NCBI GenBank assembly: GCA_038148755.1
Contig: JAYQWA010000007.1
Location: 1 to 64,000 of the forward strand
From: UBA5109 sp038148755
GTDB lineage: Bacteria > Pseudomonadota > Gammaproteobacteria > Pseudomonadales > Pseudohongiellaceae
Length of the DNA stretch: 64,000 nt
Direction of reading: 5' to 3'
The notes below the pieces were generated by a model. That model made no database searches. It saw nothing but the letters and a program-made list of their open reading frames with translations, and was not told the DNA's origin. How positions within the stretch are numbered: the stretch's first letter is position 1; each line of letters begins with the position of its first letter. The translations under genes and the position numbers were made by a program. Shown here in pieces: positions 43,565-52,957 of this stretch.

Positions 43565-45229
43565 TTAGCCAAGTTTTTTGTATTTGACGCGAGTTGGTTC
43601 CTCATCTCCTTTGCGTTTTTTCCGGTCCTCCTCATAATCCGAATAATTGCCCTCGTGAAAAACGACTTCACTGCCTCCTTCAAAAGCCAGGATGTGAGTG
43701 GCAATCCTGTCCAGAAACCAGCGGTCATGGGAAACCACAATCACGGTGCCGGGAAAAGCCAGCAAGCCTTCATCCAGAGCACGCAGGGTTTCAATATCAA
43801 GATCGTTGGTTGGCTCGTCGAGTAAAAGTACGTTAGCGCCGCGTTTTAACAGCTTGGCCAGATGCAGCCGGTTTCGTTCACCACCCGATAGCTGTTTAAC
43901 CAGTTTTTGCTGATCGCTGCCTTTAAAATTGAAACGCCCGACATAGGCACGCGAAGAAATTTCATAAGTGCCAATCTGCAGGGTATCCAGACCATCGGAG
44001 ACTTCCTGCCAGACAGTATTTTCTCCATTCAGTTCATCACGACTCTGGTCAACATAAGCCATGTCGACTGTCTCGCCGATATGAATGGCTCCGGAATCCG
44101 GCTGCTCCTGATTCATCAGCATTTTCAGAAAAGTTGTTTTACCGGCACCGTTACCACCGATAATGCCGACGATGCTGCCACGCGGAATAGTCAGGCTGAG
44201 CTTATCAATAAGCGTTTTATCACCAAAACTTTTACTGATGTTGTCGACTTCTATGACCCGTTCCCCCAGGCGGGGGCCGGGTGGAATATAGAGCTCAAGT
44301 GTTTCATTGCGGGCCTGGAATTCTTTTGAGGATAACTCTTCAAAGCGAGCCAGCCGCGCCTTGCTTTTAGACTGGCGCCCCTTGGGATTGGCTCTTACCC
44401 ATTCCAGTTCATTCTTGATGGTTTTGGCAATAGAGGCCTGTTGTTTTTCCTCTATTTCCAGACGTTTTTCTTTGGCTTCAAGCCAGTCGCTGTAGTTACC
44501 TTCATAGGGAATACCATGACCTCGATCCAGTTCCAGGATCCAGCCGGCAGCCTGATCCAGAAAATAGCGGTCATGCGTAATGGCAACGACGGTTCCAGGA
44601 TAGTCCTGCAGAAATTTTTCCATCCAGGCGACAGAAGCGGCATCCAGATGGTTGGTTGGCTCATCCAGCAGGAGCATGTCGGGCTTGGATAAGAGTAGAC
44701 GACAAAGGGCAACCCGGCGTTTTTCTCCACCGGAGAGTTTGGTGACATCGGCCTCCCAGGGAGGCAGACGCAAGGCGTCAGCGGCAATTTCGAGTGTGCG
44801 TTCCAGATCCCAGCCACCATTGGCATCAATCTGCGCCTGCAATGTGCCCTGTCTTTCCAGCAAGGCATTCATTTCATCATCATCCATGGGTTCAGCAAAC
44901 TTATCACTGATGCTGTTGAACTCATCGACCAGGTCTTTAATTTCCCGAATACCATCTTCTACATTGCCTTTTACGTCTTTTGCAGGATCAAGTTCCGGTT
45001 CCTGCGGCAGGTAGCCGACTTTCAGTTCAGGTTGAGGCCTGGCTTCGCCATGAAAGTCCTTATCTACACCAGCCATGATTCGAAGCAGGGTGGATTTGCC
45101 GGCACCATTCAGACCCAATACGCCAATTTTGGCGCCGGGGAAAAATGAAAGAGAAATATCTTTTAGAATTTCACGCTTGGGTGGTACAACCTTACCTACC
45201 CGGTTCATGGTGTAAACGAATTGAGCCAT
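43565..45229 (-). CDS. ettA: Energy-dependent translational throttle protein EttA
   Basis: Cytosolic ABC-F ATPase that binds the ribosomal E site and couples translation to the ATP/ADP ratio. The 554 residues match EttA. Two ATPase domains show GLNGAGKST (39-47) and GGNGAGKTT (about 355), signatures LSGGEKRRVALC and LSGGERNRLHLAK, and Walker B LLLDEPTNHLDA and LLLDEPTNDLDI. The EttA arm and linker region with VRANPKGRQSKSKARLARFEEL is present. A second ABC-F gene (uup) lies at 55983. An ERIC-like element follows its stop. Confidence 0.95.
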   Translation of the reverse strand: MAQFVYTMNRVGKVVPPKREILKDISLSFFPGAKIGVLGLNGAGKSTLLRIMAGVDKDFHGEARPQPELKVGYLPQEPELDPAKDVKGNVEDGIREIKDLVDEFNSISDKFAEPMDDDEMNALLERQGTLQAQIDANGGWDLERTLEIAADALRLPPWEADVTKLSGGEKRRVALCRLLLSKPDMLLLDEPTNHLDAASVAWMEKFLQDYPGTVVAITHDRYFLDQAAGWILELDRGHGIPYEGNYSDWLEAKEKRLEIEEKQQASIAKTIKNELEWVRANPKGRQSKSKARLARFEELSSKEFQARNETLELYIPPGPRLGERVIEVDNISKSFGDKTLIDKLSLTIPRGSIVGIIGGNGAGKTTFLKMLMNQEQPDSGAIHIGETVDMAYVDQSRDELNGENTVWQEVSDGLDTLQIGTYEISSRAYVGRFNFKGSDQQKLVKQLSGGERNRLHLAKLLKRGANVLLLDEPTNDLDIETLRALDEGLLAFPGTVIVVSHDRWFLDRIATHILAFEGGSEVVFHEGNYSDYEEDRKKRKGDEEPTRVKYKKLG

Positions 45230-45392
45230 TAATTTAATTCCTGCCAGCTTGATTTAGAAAAGATTAAACTAACTATTTTATTCTTACCGGGAGCGAAAGT
45301 AAGGTAGAATAACGCTTTTTTTACAGAACCCAGCTTACATTTCCAGATTTGCTCTATTTTGCCTGACCAAAAACATAAACCCGAGGAGAAAA

Positions 45393-46649
45393 ATGTTAAC
45401 TAAAGATATGACTATTGCCGGTTTTGACGATGAACTGGAAGCAGCGATGTCCGCAGAAGCCTTGAGACAACAGGAGCATATTGAACTGATTGCTTCTGAA
45501 AACTATGCCAGCCCACGGGTTCAGGAAGCGCAGGGTTCTGTCCTGACCAATAAGTATGCAGAGGGTTACCCAGGCAAGCGTTATTACGGGGGCTGTGAAT
45601 ATGTCGATATTGTTGAAAATCTGGCAATTGAAAGAGCCAAAGCCCTCTTTGGCGCCGGTTATGCGAATGTACAGGCACATTCGGGTTCACAGGCAAATTC
45701 AGCGGTGTTTCTGGCACTGTTGAAACCAGGTGATACTTTGCTGGGTATGAGTCTGGCAGATGGCGGTCACCTGACTCATGGAGCTGCAGTTTCCTCATCC
45801 GGACGTATCTATAATGCAGTGCAATACGGTTTAAACAGCGAAACCGGCGAAATTGATTATGAACAGGTTGAAGCACTGGCGCTTCAGCATAAACCCAAAC
45901 TGGTCATCGCCGGGTTTTCGGCGTACTCAAGAATTGTCGACTGGCAACGTATGCGGGATATCGCTGACAAGGTAGGGGCCTATCTGATGGTTGATATGGC
46001 TCATGTAGCTGGTCTGGTTGCCGCTGGAGAATACCCAAGTCCAGTTAAAATTGCGCACGTTACCACTTCAACTACTCATAAAACTTTAAGAGGTCCACGT
46101 GGTGGTCTGATCCTGACCCCGGGTGATGATGAAGAACTCAATAAGCGACTGAACTTTGCTATCTTCCCTGAAAGTCAGGGCGGTCCTTTAATGCATGTCA
46201 TCGCCGCCAAGGCGGTTGCATTTAAAGAAGCCATGTCAGATGAATTTAAAACTTACCAGCAGCAGGTGCTAAAAAATGCCCGGGCCATGGTTGATGTTTT
46301 CATCGAGCGTGGTTTTGACATTATTTCCGGCGGAACCGATGACCATTTGTTTCTGCTCAGTCTTGTTGGTCGGGAAGTAACAGGTAAAGATGCCGAGGAA
46401 ACGCTGGGTCGTGCCAACATTACAGTCAATAAGAATGCAGTGCCGAATGATCCGCGATCACCATTTGTTACCAGCGGTTTGCGTTTAGGTTCACCGGCAG
46501 TAACCACCCGCGGTTTTGGTGAGGAAGAAGTTAAGGAAATGTCAAACTGGATGTGCGATATACTGGATGACATTGAAAATGAAGAACTCATACAGTCAGT
46601 TAAACAGAAAGTACTGGCGTTGTGTGCAAAATTTCCGGTTTATAAATAA
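45393..46649 (+). CDS. glyA: Serine hydroxymethyltransferase
   Basis: PLP enzyme interconverting serine and glycine with tetrahydrofolate as one-carbon acceptor. The 418 residues include LIASENYASPRVQEAQGS, YYGGCEYVD, HLTHGAAVSSSG, DMAHVAGLVAAGEYPSP and the PLP lysine at about 230 (TTSTTHKTLRGPRGG). GAGGAG seven bases before the ATG is a strong ribosome binding site. It precedes nrdR by 21 bases, the arrangement found in many gammaproteobacteria (glyA-nrdR-ribD). Confidence 0.97.
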   Translation: MLTKDMTIAGFDDELEAAMSAEALRQQEHIELIASENYASPRVQEAQGSVLTNKYAEGYPGKRYYGGCEYVDIVENLAIERAKALFGAGYANVQAHSGSQANSAVFLALLKPGDTLLGMSLADGGHLTHGAAVSSSGRIYNAVQYGLNSETGEIDYEQVEALALQHKPKLVIAGFSAYSRIVDWQRMRDIADKVGAYLMVDMAHVAGLVAAGEYPSPVKIAHVTTSTTHKTLRGPRGGLILTPGDDEELNKRLNFAIFPESQGGPLMHVIAAKAVAFKEAMSDEFKTYQQQVLKNARAMVDVFIERGFDIISGGTDDHLFLLSLVGREVTGKDAEETLGRANITVNKNAVPNDPRSPFVTSGLRLGSPAVTTRGFGEEEVKEMSNWMCDILDDIENEELIQSVKQKVLALCAKFPVYK

Positions 46650-46670
46650 AGCAATAATGGTTTTAAGCTG

Positions 46671-47138
46671 ATGCATTGTCCTTTTTGCCATGCTACAGAT
46701 ACAAAAGTCATTGATTCGCGTCTGGTTGCCGAAGGTAATCAGGTGCGTCGCCGTCGCGAATGTTTAACCTGCAATGAGCGGTTTACAACTTTTGAAGGCG
46801 CCGAATTATTAATGCCAAGAGTTATCAAGCAGAATGGTGACCGGGAACCTTTTAATGAAGATAAACTGCGTAAAGGGATTTTAAAAGCGCTGGAAAAAAG
46901 ACCGGTGAGCATGGATCAGGTTGAAGAAGCCTTAACCCATATTAATCATGCTCTGCGTGCTTCGGGTGAGCGGGAAGTATCCAGTGACCTGGTTGGAGAG
47001 AAAGTGATGCAGGAATTACGCAAGCTGGATGAAGTTGCGTATGTGCGTTTTGCTTCTGTCTACAGAAGCTTCAAGGATTTGAATGAATTCAGAGAAGCCA
47101 TTGATAACATCGCACAATCATCAAGAGATAAAGTCTAA
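46671..47138 (+). CDS. nrdR: Transcriptional repressor NrdR
   Basis: ATP-cone repressor of ribonucleotide reductase genes. The 155 residues start with a zinc ribbon (C3, C6, C31, C34 in MHCPFC and ECLTCNERF) followed by the ATP-cone domain (about 49-139, VIKQNGDREPFNEDKLRKGI). No NrdR boxes were sought here because its targets (nrd genes) are not in the window. Located between glyA and ribD as usual. Confidence 0.97.
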   Translation: MHCPFCHATDTKVIDSRLVAEGNQVRRRRECLTCNERFTTFEGAELLMPRVIKQNGDREPFNEDKLRKGILKALEKRPVSMDQVEEALTHINHALRASGEREVSSDLVGEKVMQELRKLDEVAYVRFASVYRSFKDLNEFREAIDNIAQSSRDKV

Positions 47139-47256
47139 CTATAAAATCTAATTAATGTCTCACAATAAATTGAAGGCAATTTAGTTCTCTTTATGTGAAT
47201 GCTTACATTTATTTTATTGTTACCTTGTCGTGACTGTTTCGGCAGAATAATTAACT

Positions 47257-48378
47257 ATGTCAATGAATAATACTGATACAACATACATGCAGCGTTGTAT
47301 AGAGCTTGCTTTAAAAGGGGAGTCCAGCAGTAAGCCGAATCCTCGTGTGGGTTGTATCATTGTCAAAGACGGTCAGGTGATCGCAGAAGGCTGGCATCAG
47401 TTTGCCGGAGAAATGCATGCAGAGGTGCACGCCTTGAATCAACTGGGTGCTTCTGCTTCAGGCTCAAGTTTATATGTGACACTTGAGCCTTGTTCGCATC
47501 ATGGTAAAACTGCCCCCTGCTGTGATGCCATTATAGCTGCAGGGGTCAGCAAAGTGGTTTATGGCATGATTGATCCGAACCCCGAAGTCGCAGGCAAAGG
47601 TATCAATAAATTAAAAGCCGTAGGGGTTGAAGTTGTAGGCCCTTTATTGGCAGAACAGTGTGCTGAACTTAATCCTGGTTTTATCAAAAGAATGACCAGC
47701 GCATTGCCTTATGTGCGCTGCAAGATGGCGATGAGTTCTGATGGTAGAACAGCCATGGCCAGTGGTGAAAGTAAGTGGATAACTGGTGAAGAAGCACGAC
47801 AGGATGTGCAACTTTGGCGGGCCAGAAGCAGTGCCATTATTACAGGTATTGGTACGATACTGGCAGACGACCCTTCCCTGAATGCTCGAGTGGAAGGCAT
47901 TGAATTTAAACAACCCTTGCGGGTGATTTGTGATTCCCAAATGCGTTTACCTGCTAATGCCAAAACCTTGAAGACTCCCGGTGAAATTTTATTGGTAACG
48001 GCTACAGAAAAAGTATTTCAAAAACCTGCAGATCAAAAAAACACAGATACGGTAGCCAAGCTGGAACAACTTGCTTTGCCAGGTAGCGATAATGAAATTG
48101 ATTTACAGGCTTTATTGCTTTATCTGGCGCAGGAAAAAGAATGTAATGAAGTTTTGGTTGAAGCAGGTTCAACCCTGGCAGGGGCATTTATTAAAGCAGG
48201 TCTGGTAGATGAAATAATTCTTTATATGGCGCCAAAACTTTTAGGCCATAATGGGTTGCCCTTGTTTACGATTCCAGGTCTTGAAAATATGGAAGATCGC
48301 ATAGAACTTGAATATACCGATGTGTCTTTACTCGGTAAAGACTGTAGAATGCGCGTCCGTGTTTTAAAAAATCACTAA
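47257..48378 (+). CDS. ribD: Bifunctional riboflavin deaminase/reductase
   Basis: Second and third steps of riboflavin synthesis. The 373 residues combine an N-terminal CMP/dCMP-type deaminase (zinc ligands H54-A-E56, C79 in LEPCSHHGKTAPC and C88) with a C-terminal NADPH reductase domain (about 150-370, RCKMAMSSDGRTAM, WITGEEARQDVQLWRARS). It opens ribD-ribE-ribBX-ribH-nusB-thiL. The 118-base upstream region shows no FMN riboswitch that I can recognise. Confidence 0.96.
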   Translation: MSMNNTDTTYMQRCIELALKGESSSKPNPRVGCIIVKDGQVIAEGWHQFAGEMHAEVHALNQLGASASGSSLYVTLEPCSHHGKTAPCCDAIIAAGVSKVVYGMIDPNPEVAGKGINKLKAVGVEVVGPLLAEQCAELNPGFIKRMTSALPYVRCKMAMSSDGRTAMASGESKWITGEEARQDVQLWRARSSAIITGIGTILADDPSLNARVEGIEFKQPLRVICDSQMRLPANAKTLKTPGEILLVTATEKVFQKPADQKNTDTVAKLEQLALPGSDNEIDLQALLLYLAQEKECNEVLVEAGSTLAGAFIKAGLVDEIILYMAPKLLGHNGLPLFTIPGLENMEDRIELEYTDVSLLGKDCRMRVRVLKNH

Positions 48379-48391
48379 AAAAAAATCGAAT

Positions 48392-49060
48392 ATGTTTACT
48401 GGCATCATTGAGGCGACCGGCACAATTAAAACACTCAGCAAAAGTGCAGAGGGTTGTTGTCTGGAAATTGCTTCAGACAAGCTGGATTTTTCCGGCACTG
48501 GTTTAGGTGACAGTATTGCCATCAGCGGTGTTTGCCTTACCGTAACTGAACTGCAAGTTGCGAGCTTCAAGGCAGATGTTTCAAATGAAACTTTACAGTG
48601 CACTAATCTGGGCGATCTGAAAGAAGGCGATGCAGTAAATTTGGAGCAATCCCTGAAGGCGGAAAGCAGATTAGGCGGACATTTGGTCAGCGGTCATGTT
48701 GATGGTCTGGCAACTTTAGATAACAAGGAATGTGACGGCGACAGTCTGCAACTGGTTTTTTCCGCTCCACCTGAACTGGCTCATTATATTGCCCGTAAAG
48801 GTTCGGTTTGTCTTGACGGAGTTAGTTTGACAGTCAACTGGGTAAATGGTGTTAACTTTTCAGTAAATATAATTCCGCATACCGCCAGCGAAACAACCAT
48901 ACATGAATATGAAATTGGTCGGCAGGTTAATCTGGAGGTTGATTTGATCAGTCGCTACCTTGAACGACTATTACAAAAAAATGAACTTGCCGGGACTTCT
49001 GCAAGTGCTTCAGCTGGTTTGACTGTAGAAAAACTAAAGGCAAGCGGGTTTATTAAATAA
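48392..49060 (+). CDS. ribE: Riboflavin synthase alpha chain
   Basis: Dismutates two lumazine molecules to riboflavin. The 222 residues form two lumazine-binding repeats, the first starting MFTGIIEATGTI, the second with GGHLVSGHVDG near 90-100. It is named ribC in E. coli. Its TAA overlaps the ATG of the next gene (TAATG), so they are translationally coupled, and ribD ends 13 bases upstream. Confidence 0.96.
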   Translation: MFTGIIEATGTIKTLSKSAEGCCLEIASDKLDFSGTGLGDSIAISGVCLTVTELQVASFKADVSNETLQCTNLGDLKEGDAVNLEQSLKAESRLGGHLVSGHVDGLATLDNKECDGDSLQLVFSAPPELAHYIARKGSVCLDGVSLTVNWVNGVNFSVNIIPHTASETTIHEYEIGRQVNLEVDLISRYLERLLQKNELAGTSASASAGLTVEKLKASGFIK

Positions 49061-50178
49061 TGCAACTGAACAGCACACAGGAACTTATCGAAGATATCCG
49101 TCAGGGCAAAATGGTTGTCCTGATGGATGATGAAGATAGGGAAAATGAAGGTGATATTGTTATCGCTGCGGATAAAGTCAGTGCTGCAGAAATTAATTTT
49201 ATGGCAACGCATGCGCGTGGACTGATCTGTCTGACGCTAACTGAAAAAACCTGTCAGCAATTACAACTGCCTTTAATGGTCAGTGCTAACCGAACTTCTT
49301 TTGGTACTAATTTTACGGTTTCCATAGAAGCTGCCGAGGGAGTGACTACAGGAATATCTGCTGCAGACAGAGCGCGAACTGTTCAGGCTGCTGTTGCGCC
49401 AGGTGCCGTGCCTGCGGATATTGTTCAGCCCGGTCATATATTTCCTCTGATGGCAAAAGAAGGCGGTGTATTGCGCCGAGCCGGGCATACAGAGGCGGGT
49501 TGTGATCTGGCAAGAATGGCAGGGCTGTCACCGGCTGCTGTAATTTGTGAAGTAATGAATGCCGATGGCTCCATGGCCAGAAGATCCGATCTGGAAAAGT
49601 TTGCACAGGCACATGGATTGAAAATAGGCACGATCATGGATCTGGTGCATTACCGGATAGCCAATGAGCAAACGGTTGAACGGGTGCAGCACTACGACTT
49701 GCCAACACAATACGGTGATTTCAGTATCCATTGTTATCGCGATACGATAAAGGAAGGAGCGCCTGTCCATCTGGCTTTGGTGAAAGGCAATATTAAAAAA
49801 GAAGAACCCGTTCTGGTGCGGGTTTTGGTGACTAATGTTGTCAGGGATTTACTTGGTGTAAAAAATTCCAGACGTGCCAGTTGGTCTTTACAGCAGGCAA
49901 TGGAAAAAATTAATCAAGAAGGTAGTGGCGTTGTGGTTATTCTGGCAGGAGAACAGAATAATAATGATGTGCTGGAACAGCTAAGAAATCTCAGCGAGCC
50001 AGATGCAGGAAAAATATCTGAGAGGGTGTCGCAAGGTGTTTTTCTGAATGTCGGAACCGGTTCTCAGATACTCAGAGATCTGGGTGTTGGTAAAATGAGA
50101 CTGATGAGCTATCCGACCAAATATGCTATTTCAGGTTTTGACCTGGAAGTTGTGGAATATATTCCATGCGAAGAATAA
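49060..50178 (+). CDS. ribB: DHBP synthase with degenerate GTP cyclohydrolase II domain (RibBX type)
   Basis: The N-terminal half (1 to about 200) is a complete 3,4-dihydroxy-2-butanone-4-phosphate synthase (DDEDRENEGDIVIAAD, THARGLICL, FTVSIEAAEGVTTGISAADRA, RRAGHTEAG). The C-terminal half (about 205-372) has the fold of GTP cyclohydrolase II but lacks the zinc-binding cysteines (the C-x-C stretch before the catalytic loop) and the RLEG-type loop, so it should not act on GTP. Proteins of this kind are known as RibBX. A separate ribA is therefore expected elsewhere. The 372 residues are in the normal size range. Confidence 0.92.
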   Translation: MQLNSTQELIEDIRQGKMVVLMDDEDRENEGDIVIAADKVSAAEINFMATHARGLICLTLTEKTCQQLQLPLMVSANRTSFGTNFTVSIEAAEGVTTGISAADRARTVQAAVAPGAVPADIVQPGHIFPLMAKEGGVLRRAGHTEAGCDLARMAGLSPAAVICEVMNADGSMARRSDLEKFAQAHGLKIGTIMDLVHYRIANEQTVERVQHYDLPTQYGDFSIHCYRDTIKEGAPVHLALVKGNIKKEEPVLVRVLVTNVVRDLLGVKNSRRASWSLQQAMEKINQEGSGVVVILAGEQNNNDVLEQLRNLSEPDAGKISERVSQGVFLNVGTGSQILRDLGVGKMRLMSYPTKYAISGFDLEVVEYIPCEE

Positions 50179-50220
50179 GCTGGTTGGTATAGATAAAATA
50201 AGACTGGGTCAGAGAAGAAT

Positions 50221-50691
50221 ATGAGCAAAATAAAAACAGTTGAAGGTGAGTTTACTGGTGCAAGTGCCAATTATGCGATTCTTGTCAGCCGCTTTAACGA
50301 GTTTGTCGTTAATAGTTTGCAAGACGGTGCCATCGATTGTTTAAAGCGTCATGGTGTGGCTGATAGTGCAATAACCCTTATAAAAGTGCCAGGAGCCTTT
50401 GAATTACCCCTGGCTGCACAAAAAGCCGCTCAAAGTGAGCAGTACGACGCCATTATTGCACTCGGCGCCGTGATAAGAGGCAGTACACCACATTTTGATT
50501 ATGTTTGTACTGAATGCAGTCGCGGTTTAAACCAGGTCAGTCTGGCTTTCAATATTCCTGTCGCCTTTGGTGTGCTGACGGTTGATACTATTGAACAGGC
50601 TATTGAACGTGCCGGAACAAAAGCCGGTAACAAGGGAGCAGATGCTGCCATGACGGCTATGGAAATGGTCAGCCTGTCCCGTAAGCTTTAG
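50221..50691 (+). CDS. ribH: 6,7-dimethyl-8-ribityllumazine synthase
   Basis: Penultimate step of riboflavin synthesis, forming icosahedral or pentameric shells. The 156 residues include ILVSRFNEFV, PGAFELPLAAQKA, GAVIRGSTPHFDYVC (with the catalytic His, about 90) and AFGVLTVDTIEQAIERAG. It precedes nusB by four bases. Confidence 0.96.
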   Translation: MSKIKTVEGEFTGASANYAILVSRFNEFVVNSLQDGAIDCLKRHGVADSAITLIKVPGAFELPLAAQKAAQSEQYDAIIALGAVIRGSTPHFDYVCTECSRGLNQVSLAFNIPVAFGVLTVDTIEQAIERAGTKAGNKGADAAMTAMEMVSLSRKL

Positions 50692-50695
50692 CCTG

Positions 50696-51148
50696 ATGTC
50701 TGAGGACGCTTCACAGCCCAGAGTTTCACACCGGAAGAAAGCCAGGTCTTTACTGGTGCAGGCAATGTACCAGTGGCAGATGGCGGGTGGTTCAAGCAGT
50801 TATATAGAGGCACAGTTTCGTGCTGATAACAGCGCAAAAATTGATTGGGAATTTTTCCACCAGGCGCTGGTTTATATCATTATGAACACTGAAAAAGTTG
50901 ACCAACTTTTTATTGAGCTACTTGATCGCAAAGCAAATCAGCTTGACCCGATTGAACTGGCGCTTTTACGTTTGGGCAGTTTTGAATTTCTGGAGCGCAT
51001 TGATGTGCCTTACAAAGTAGTCATCAATGAATATGTTGATCTGGCAAAAAAATATGGTGCGAGTGAAAGCCATAAATATATCAACGGCGTGCTGGATAAA
51101 CTGGCGAAAAAACACAGAGCAGTGGAAATTGCCGGTAGCAAAGGCTGA
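50696..51148 (+). CDS. nusB: Transcription antitermination factor NusB
   Basis: Helical RNA-binding protein of rRNA antitermination. The 150 residues begin with the basic stretch HRKKARSLLVQAMYQWQ and end with VVINEYVDLAKKYGASESHKYINGVLDKLA, the NusB hallmark. It starts four bases after the ribH stop, the conserved ribH-nusB coupling. Confidence 0.96.
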   Translation: MSEDASQPRVSHRKKARSLLVQAMYQWQMAGGSSSYIEAQFRADNSAKIDWEFFHQALVYIIMNTEKVDQLFIELLDRKANQLDPIELALLRLGSFEFLERIDVPYKVVINEYVDLAKKYGASESHKYINGVLDKLAKKHRAVEIAGSKG

Positions 51149-51185
51149 ATAATTTTTAAGAAAGTAACAGTGCCTGAGAGGCATC

Positions 51186-52178
51186 ATGGCTGTTTCAGAA
51201 TTTGATCTAATCAAGGACTACTTTAACAGACCGGGATTGGTTCCAACGCCGGAACAGTCCGAAAGAATACCTTTGGGCATTGGTGATGACTGCGCCCTGC
51301 TTGAACTTCCTCCTGAAAAACTCTTAGCCGTATCTATGGATACGCTTGTTGCTGATGTGCATTTCCCTGCCAAGGCAGATTCCGAACTTATTGCACAACG
51401 AGCGTTGGCTGTTAATTTAAGTGATCTGGCTGCCATGGGGGCAGAGCCTCTGGCTTTTACCCTGGCATTAACTCTGCCGAAAGCAGAAAGCACATGGCTG
51501 GAAGGTTTTAGTCGTGGCCTGCAAGACATAATTCAGCGTTACCAATGTCCACTTATTGGCGGAGACATCACAAAGGGTCCTTTGAGTATTACGATTCAGG
51601 TGCATGGTCTGGTCGATAAAAGCAGAGCATTGACAAGAAATGGAGCCAGTATCGGTGATCTGGTTTTTGTTTCGGGTGAGCTGGGCGCGGCTGGCCTGGC
51701 TCTGAGTTTAATGGGAAACGGCATGTCGCTTGATAAGCCTGATACCAAAGCACTTCACAACGCTTATTATCAGCCTGTGCCACGACTAGCGCTGGGGCAG
51801 GCGCTTGGTGGTATCGCTTCTGCAGCCATCGATATTTCAGATGGCTTGATGGCAGACCTTGGTCATATTGCAAAACAAAGCTCTGTGGGGATTGAACTGG
51901 ATGCTAAGTCTATTCCAGTTGCTGCGGCAGTCAGGAATTTTATGGCAGCCATGGGAGACAGAAACAAGGGACTAAATCTGGCTTTAACAGCAGGTGATGA
52001 ATATGAGCTGGCCCTGACGGTTGCAGAAAGCCGACAGGAAGAATTACAAAAAAAAGCCCTTGCTTTTAATGTACCATTAACCTTGATAGGTCGTGTCGTA
52101 GCCGGTACCAGAGTGAAATGTATAGGGGCTGACGGCCTTGAACTTGAAATAAAAACAACGGGCTATCAACATTTTTAA
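51186..52178 (+). CDS. thiL: Thiamine-monophosphate kinase
   Basis: Phosphorylates thiamine monophosphate to the active diphosphate. The 330 residues of the PurM/ThiL ATP-binding fold carry GIGDDCALLE (about 31-40), the metal Asp52 in SMDTLVADVHF, NLSDLAAMGA and GGDITKGP, ending with TAGDEYELALTV. It continues the rib-nus operon and would normally be followed by pgpA; a relic lies in between. Confidence 0.95.
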   Translation: MAVSEFDLIKDYFNRPGLVPTPEQSERIPLGIGDDCALLELPPEKLLAVSMDTLVADVHFPAKADSELIAQRALAVNLSDLAAMGAEPLAFTLALTLPKAESTWLEGFSRGLQDIIQRYQCPLIGGDITKGPLSITIQVHGLVDKSRALTRNGASIGDLVFVSGELGAAGLALSLMGNGMSLDKPDTKALHNAYYQPVPRLALGQALGGIASAAIDISDGLMADLGHIAKQSSVGIELDAKSIPVAAAVRNFMAAMGDRNKGLNLALTAGDEYELALTVAESRQEELQKKALAFNVPLTLIGRVVAGTRVKCIGADGLELEIKTTGYQHF

Positions 52179-52217
52179 CCTTAACAGCCAACAGGGTAAA
52201 AACGGGAAGTGCCATGA

Positions 52218-52472
52218 ATAAAAACATCATTTTTCTTTTTTCTGCCCTCTATTTTACTTTCCGGGTTTATGTTTCCTTTTGACGGCATGCCAAAATCGGC
52301 TCAGGCCATTGCAGAAGTTTTACCTTTAACGCACTTTAACCGGATTATCAGGAATATTATGTTGCGCGGTGCTGAGATAGATTTTTTAAGCAGTGATATG
52401 CTGGCACTTTTAACATTTGCCCTGGTGGCCTTAAGCATCGCAATATTGCGTTTCAGTAAGCGGCTGGATTGA
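52218..52472 (+). pseudogene. ABC-2 type permease C-terminal relic
   Basis: The frame opens only after the TGA at 52215 and has no start codon fitting a gene. About 84 codons match the end of ABC-2 transport permeases: FLPSILLSGFMFPFDGMP, then AEVLPLTHFNRIIRNIMLRGAE and a last membrane helix ending RFSKRLD. An intact permease has about 370 residues and six helices, so the first three quarters are missing. Two short plus-strand ATGs (52214 and 52269) do not give a plausible protein of their own. It sits between thiL and pgpA, which usually touch. Confidence 0.8.
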
Positions 52473-52474
52473 TA

Positions 52475-52957
52475 ATGGACGCACAACTTGTAAAGCAGGT
52501 TTTTTCTCATCCGATCCATTTTCTGGCATTTGGGTTTGGCAGTGGTCTATCGCCAAAAGCGCCAGGAACTGCCGGCACACTGATGGCGCTTATTCTTTAT
52601 CTGCTGCTGGCGCAATTATCACTACCACTTTATCTGGGGATGTTACTGCTCAGCTTTGCTATAGGTATTTATCTTTGCGACCGCAGTTCAAAATTACTGG
52701 GTATCCATGATCATGGTGGCATCGTCTGGGACGAATTTGTCGGTTACTGGATTACCATGCTGGTTGCTCCCAGTGGCTGGGTGTGGGTACTGATTGGCTT
52801 TATCCTGTTTCGTCTCTTCGATATTTTGAAACCTTTTCCCATCAATGTCTTTGATAAACATATTCATGGTGGTCTGGGTATCATGCTGGATGATGCCATT
52901 GCTGGCAGTTTTGCCTGGCTCTGCTTGCAATTGATTGCGATAGGAGTGGCCACTTGA
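52475..52957 (+). CDS. pgpA: Phosphatidylglycerophosphatase A
   Basis: Integral membrane lipid phosphatase producing phosphatidylglycerol. I use ATG 52475 (160 residues); a TTG two codons upstream is less likely. The family motif GSGLSPKAPGTAGT is near the N-terminus (about 22-35), then the acidic DEFVGYWIT and LDDAIAG segments, and four hydrophobic helices. It is downstream of thiL, as in E. coli, and overlaps the next gene by four bases. Confidence 0.93.
   Translation: MDAQLVKQVFSHPIHFLAFGFGSGLSPKAPGTAGTLMALILYLLLAQLSLPLYLGMLLLSFAIGIYLCDRSSKLLGIHDHGGIVWDEFVGYWITMLVAPSGWVWVLIGFILFRLFDILKPFPINVFDKHIHGGLGIMLDDAIAGSFAWLCLQLIAIGVAT

Noticed and set aside
47139..47256. FMN riboswitch upstream of ribD
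   Set aside because: The conserved RFN words and multi-stem layout are not present in the 118 bases; the usual place upstream of a separate ribB is not in the window.
52269..52472. 67-residue small membrane protein as a separate gene
   Set aside because: The similarity to ABC-2 permease C-termini extends upstream of this ATG in the same frame to a stop, which indicates a truncated relic rather than an independent small gene.
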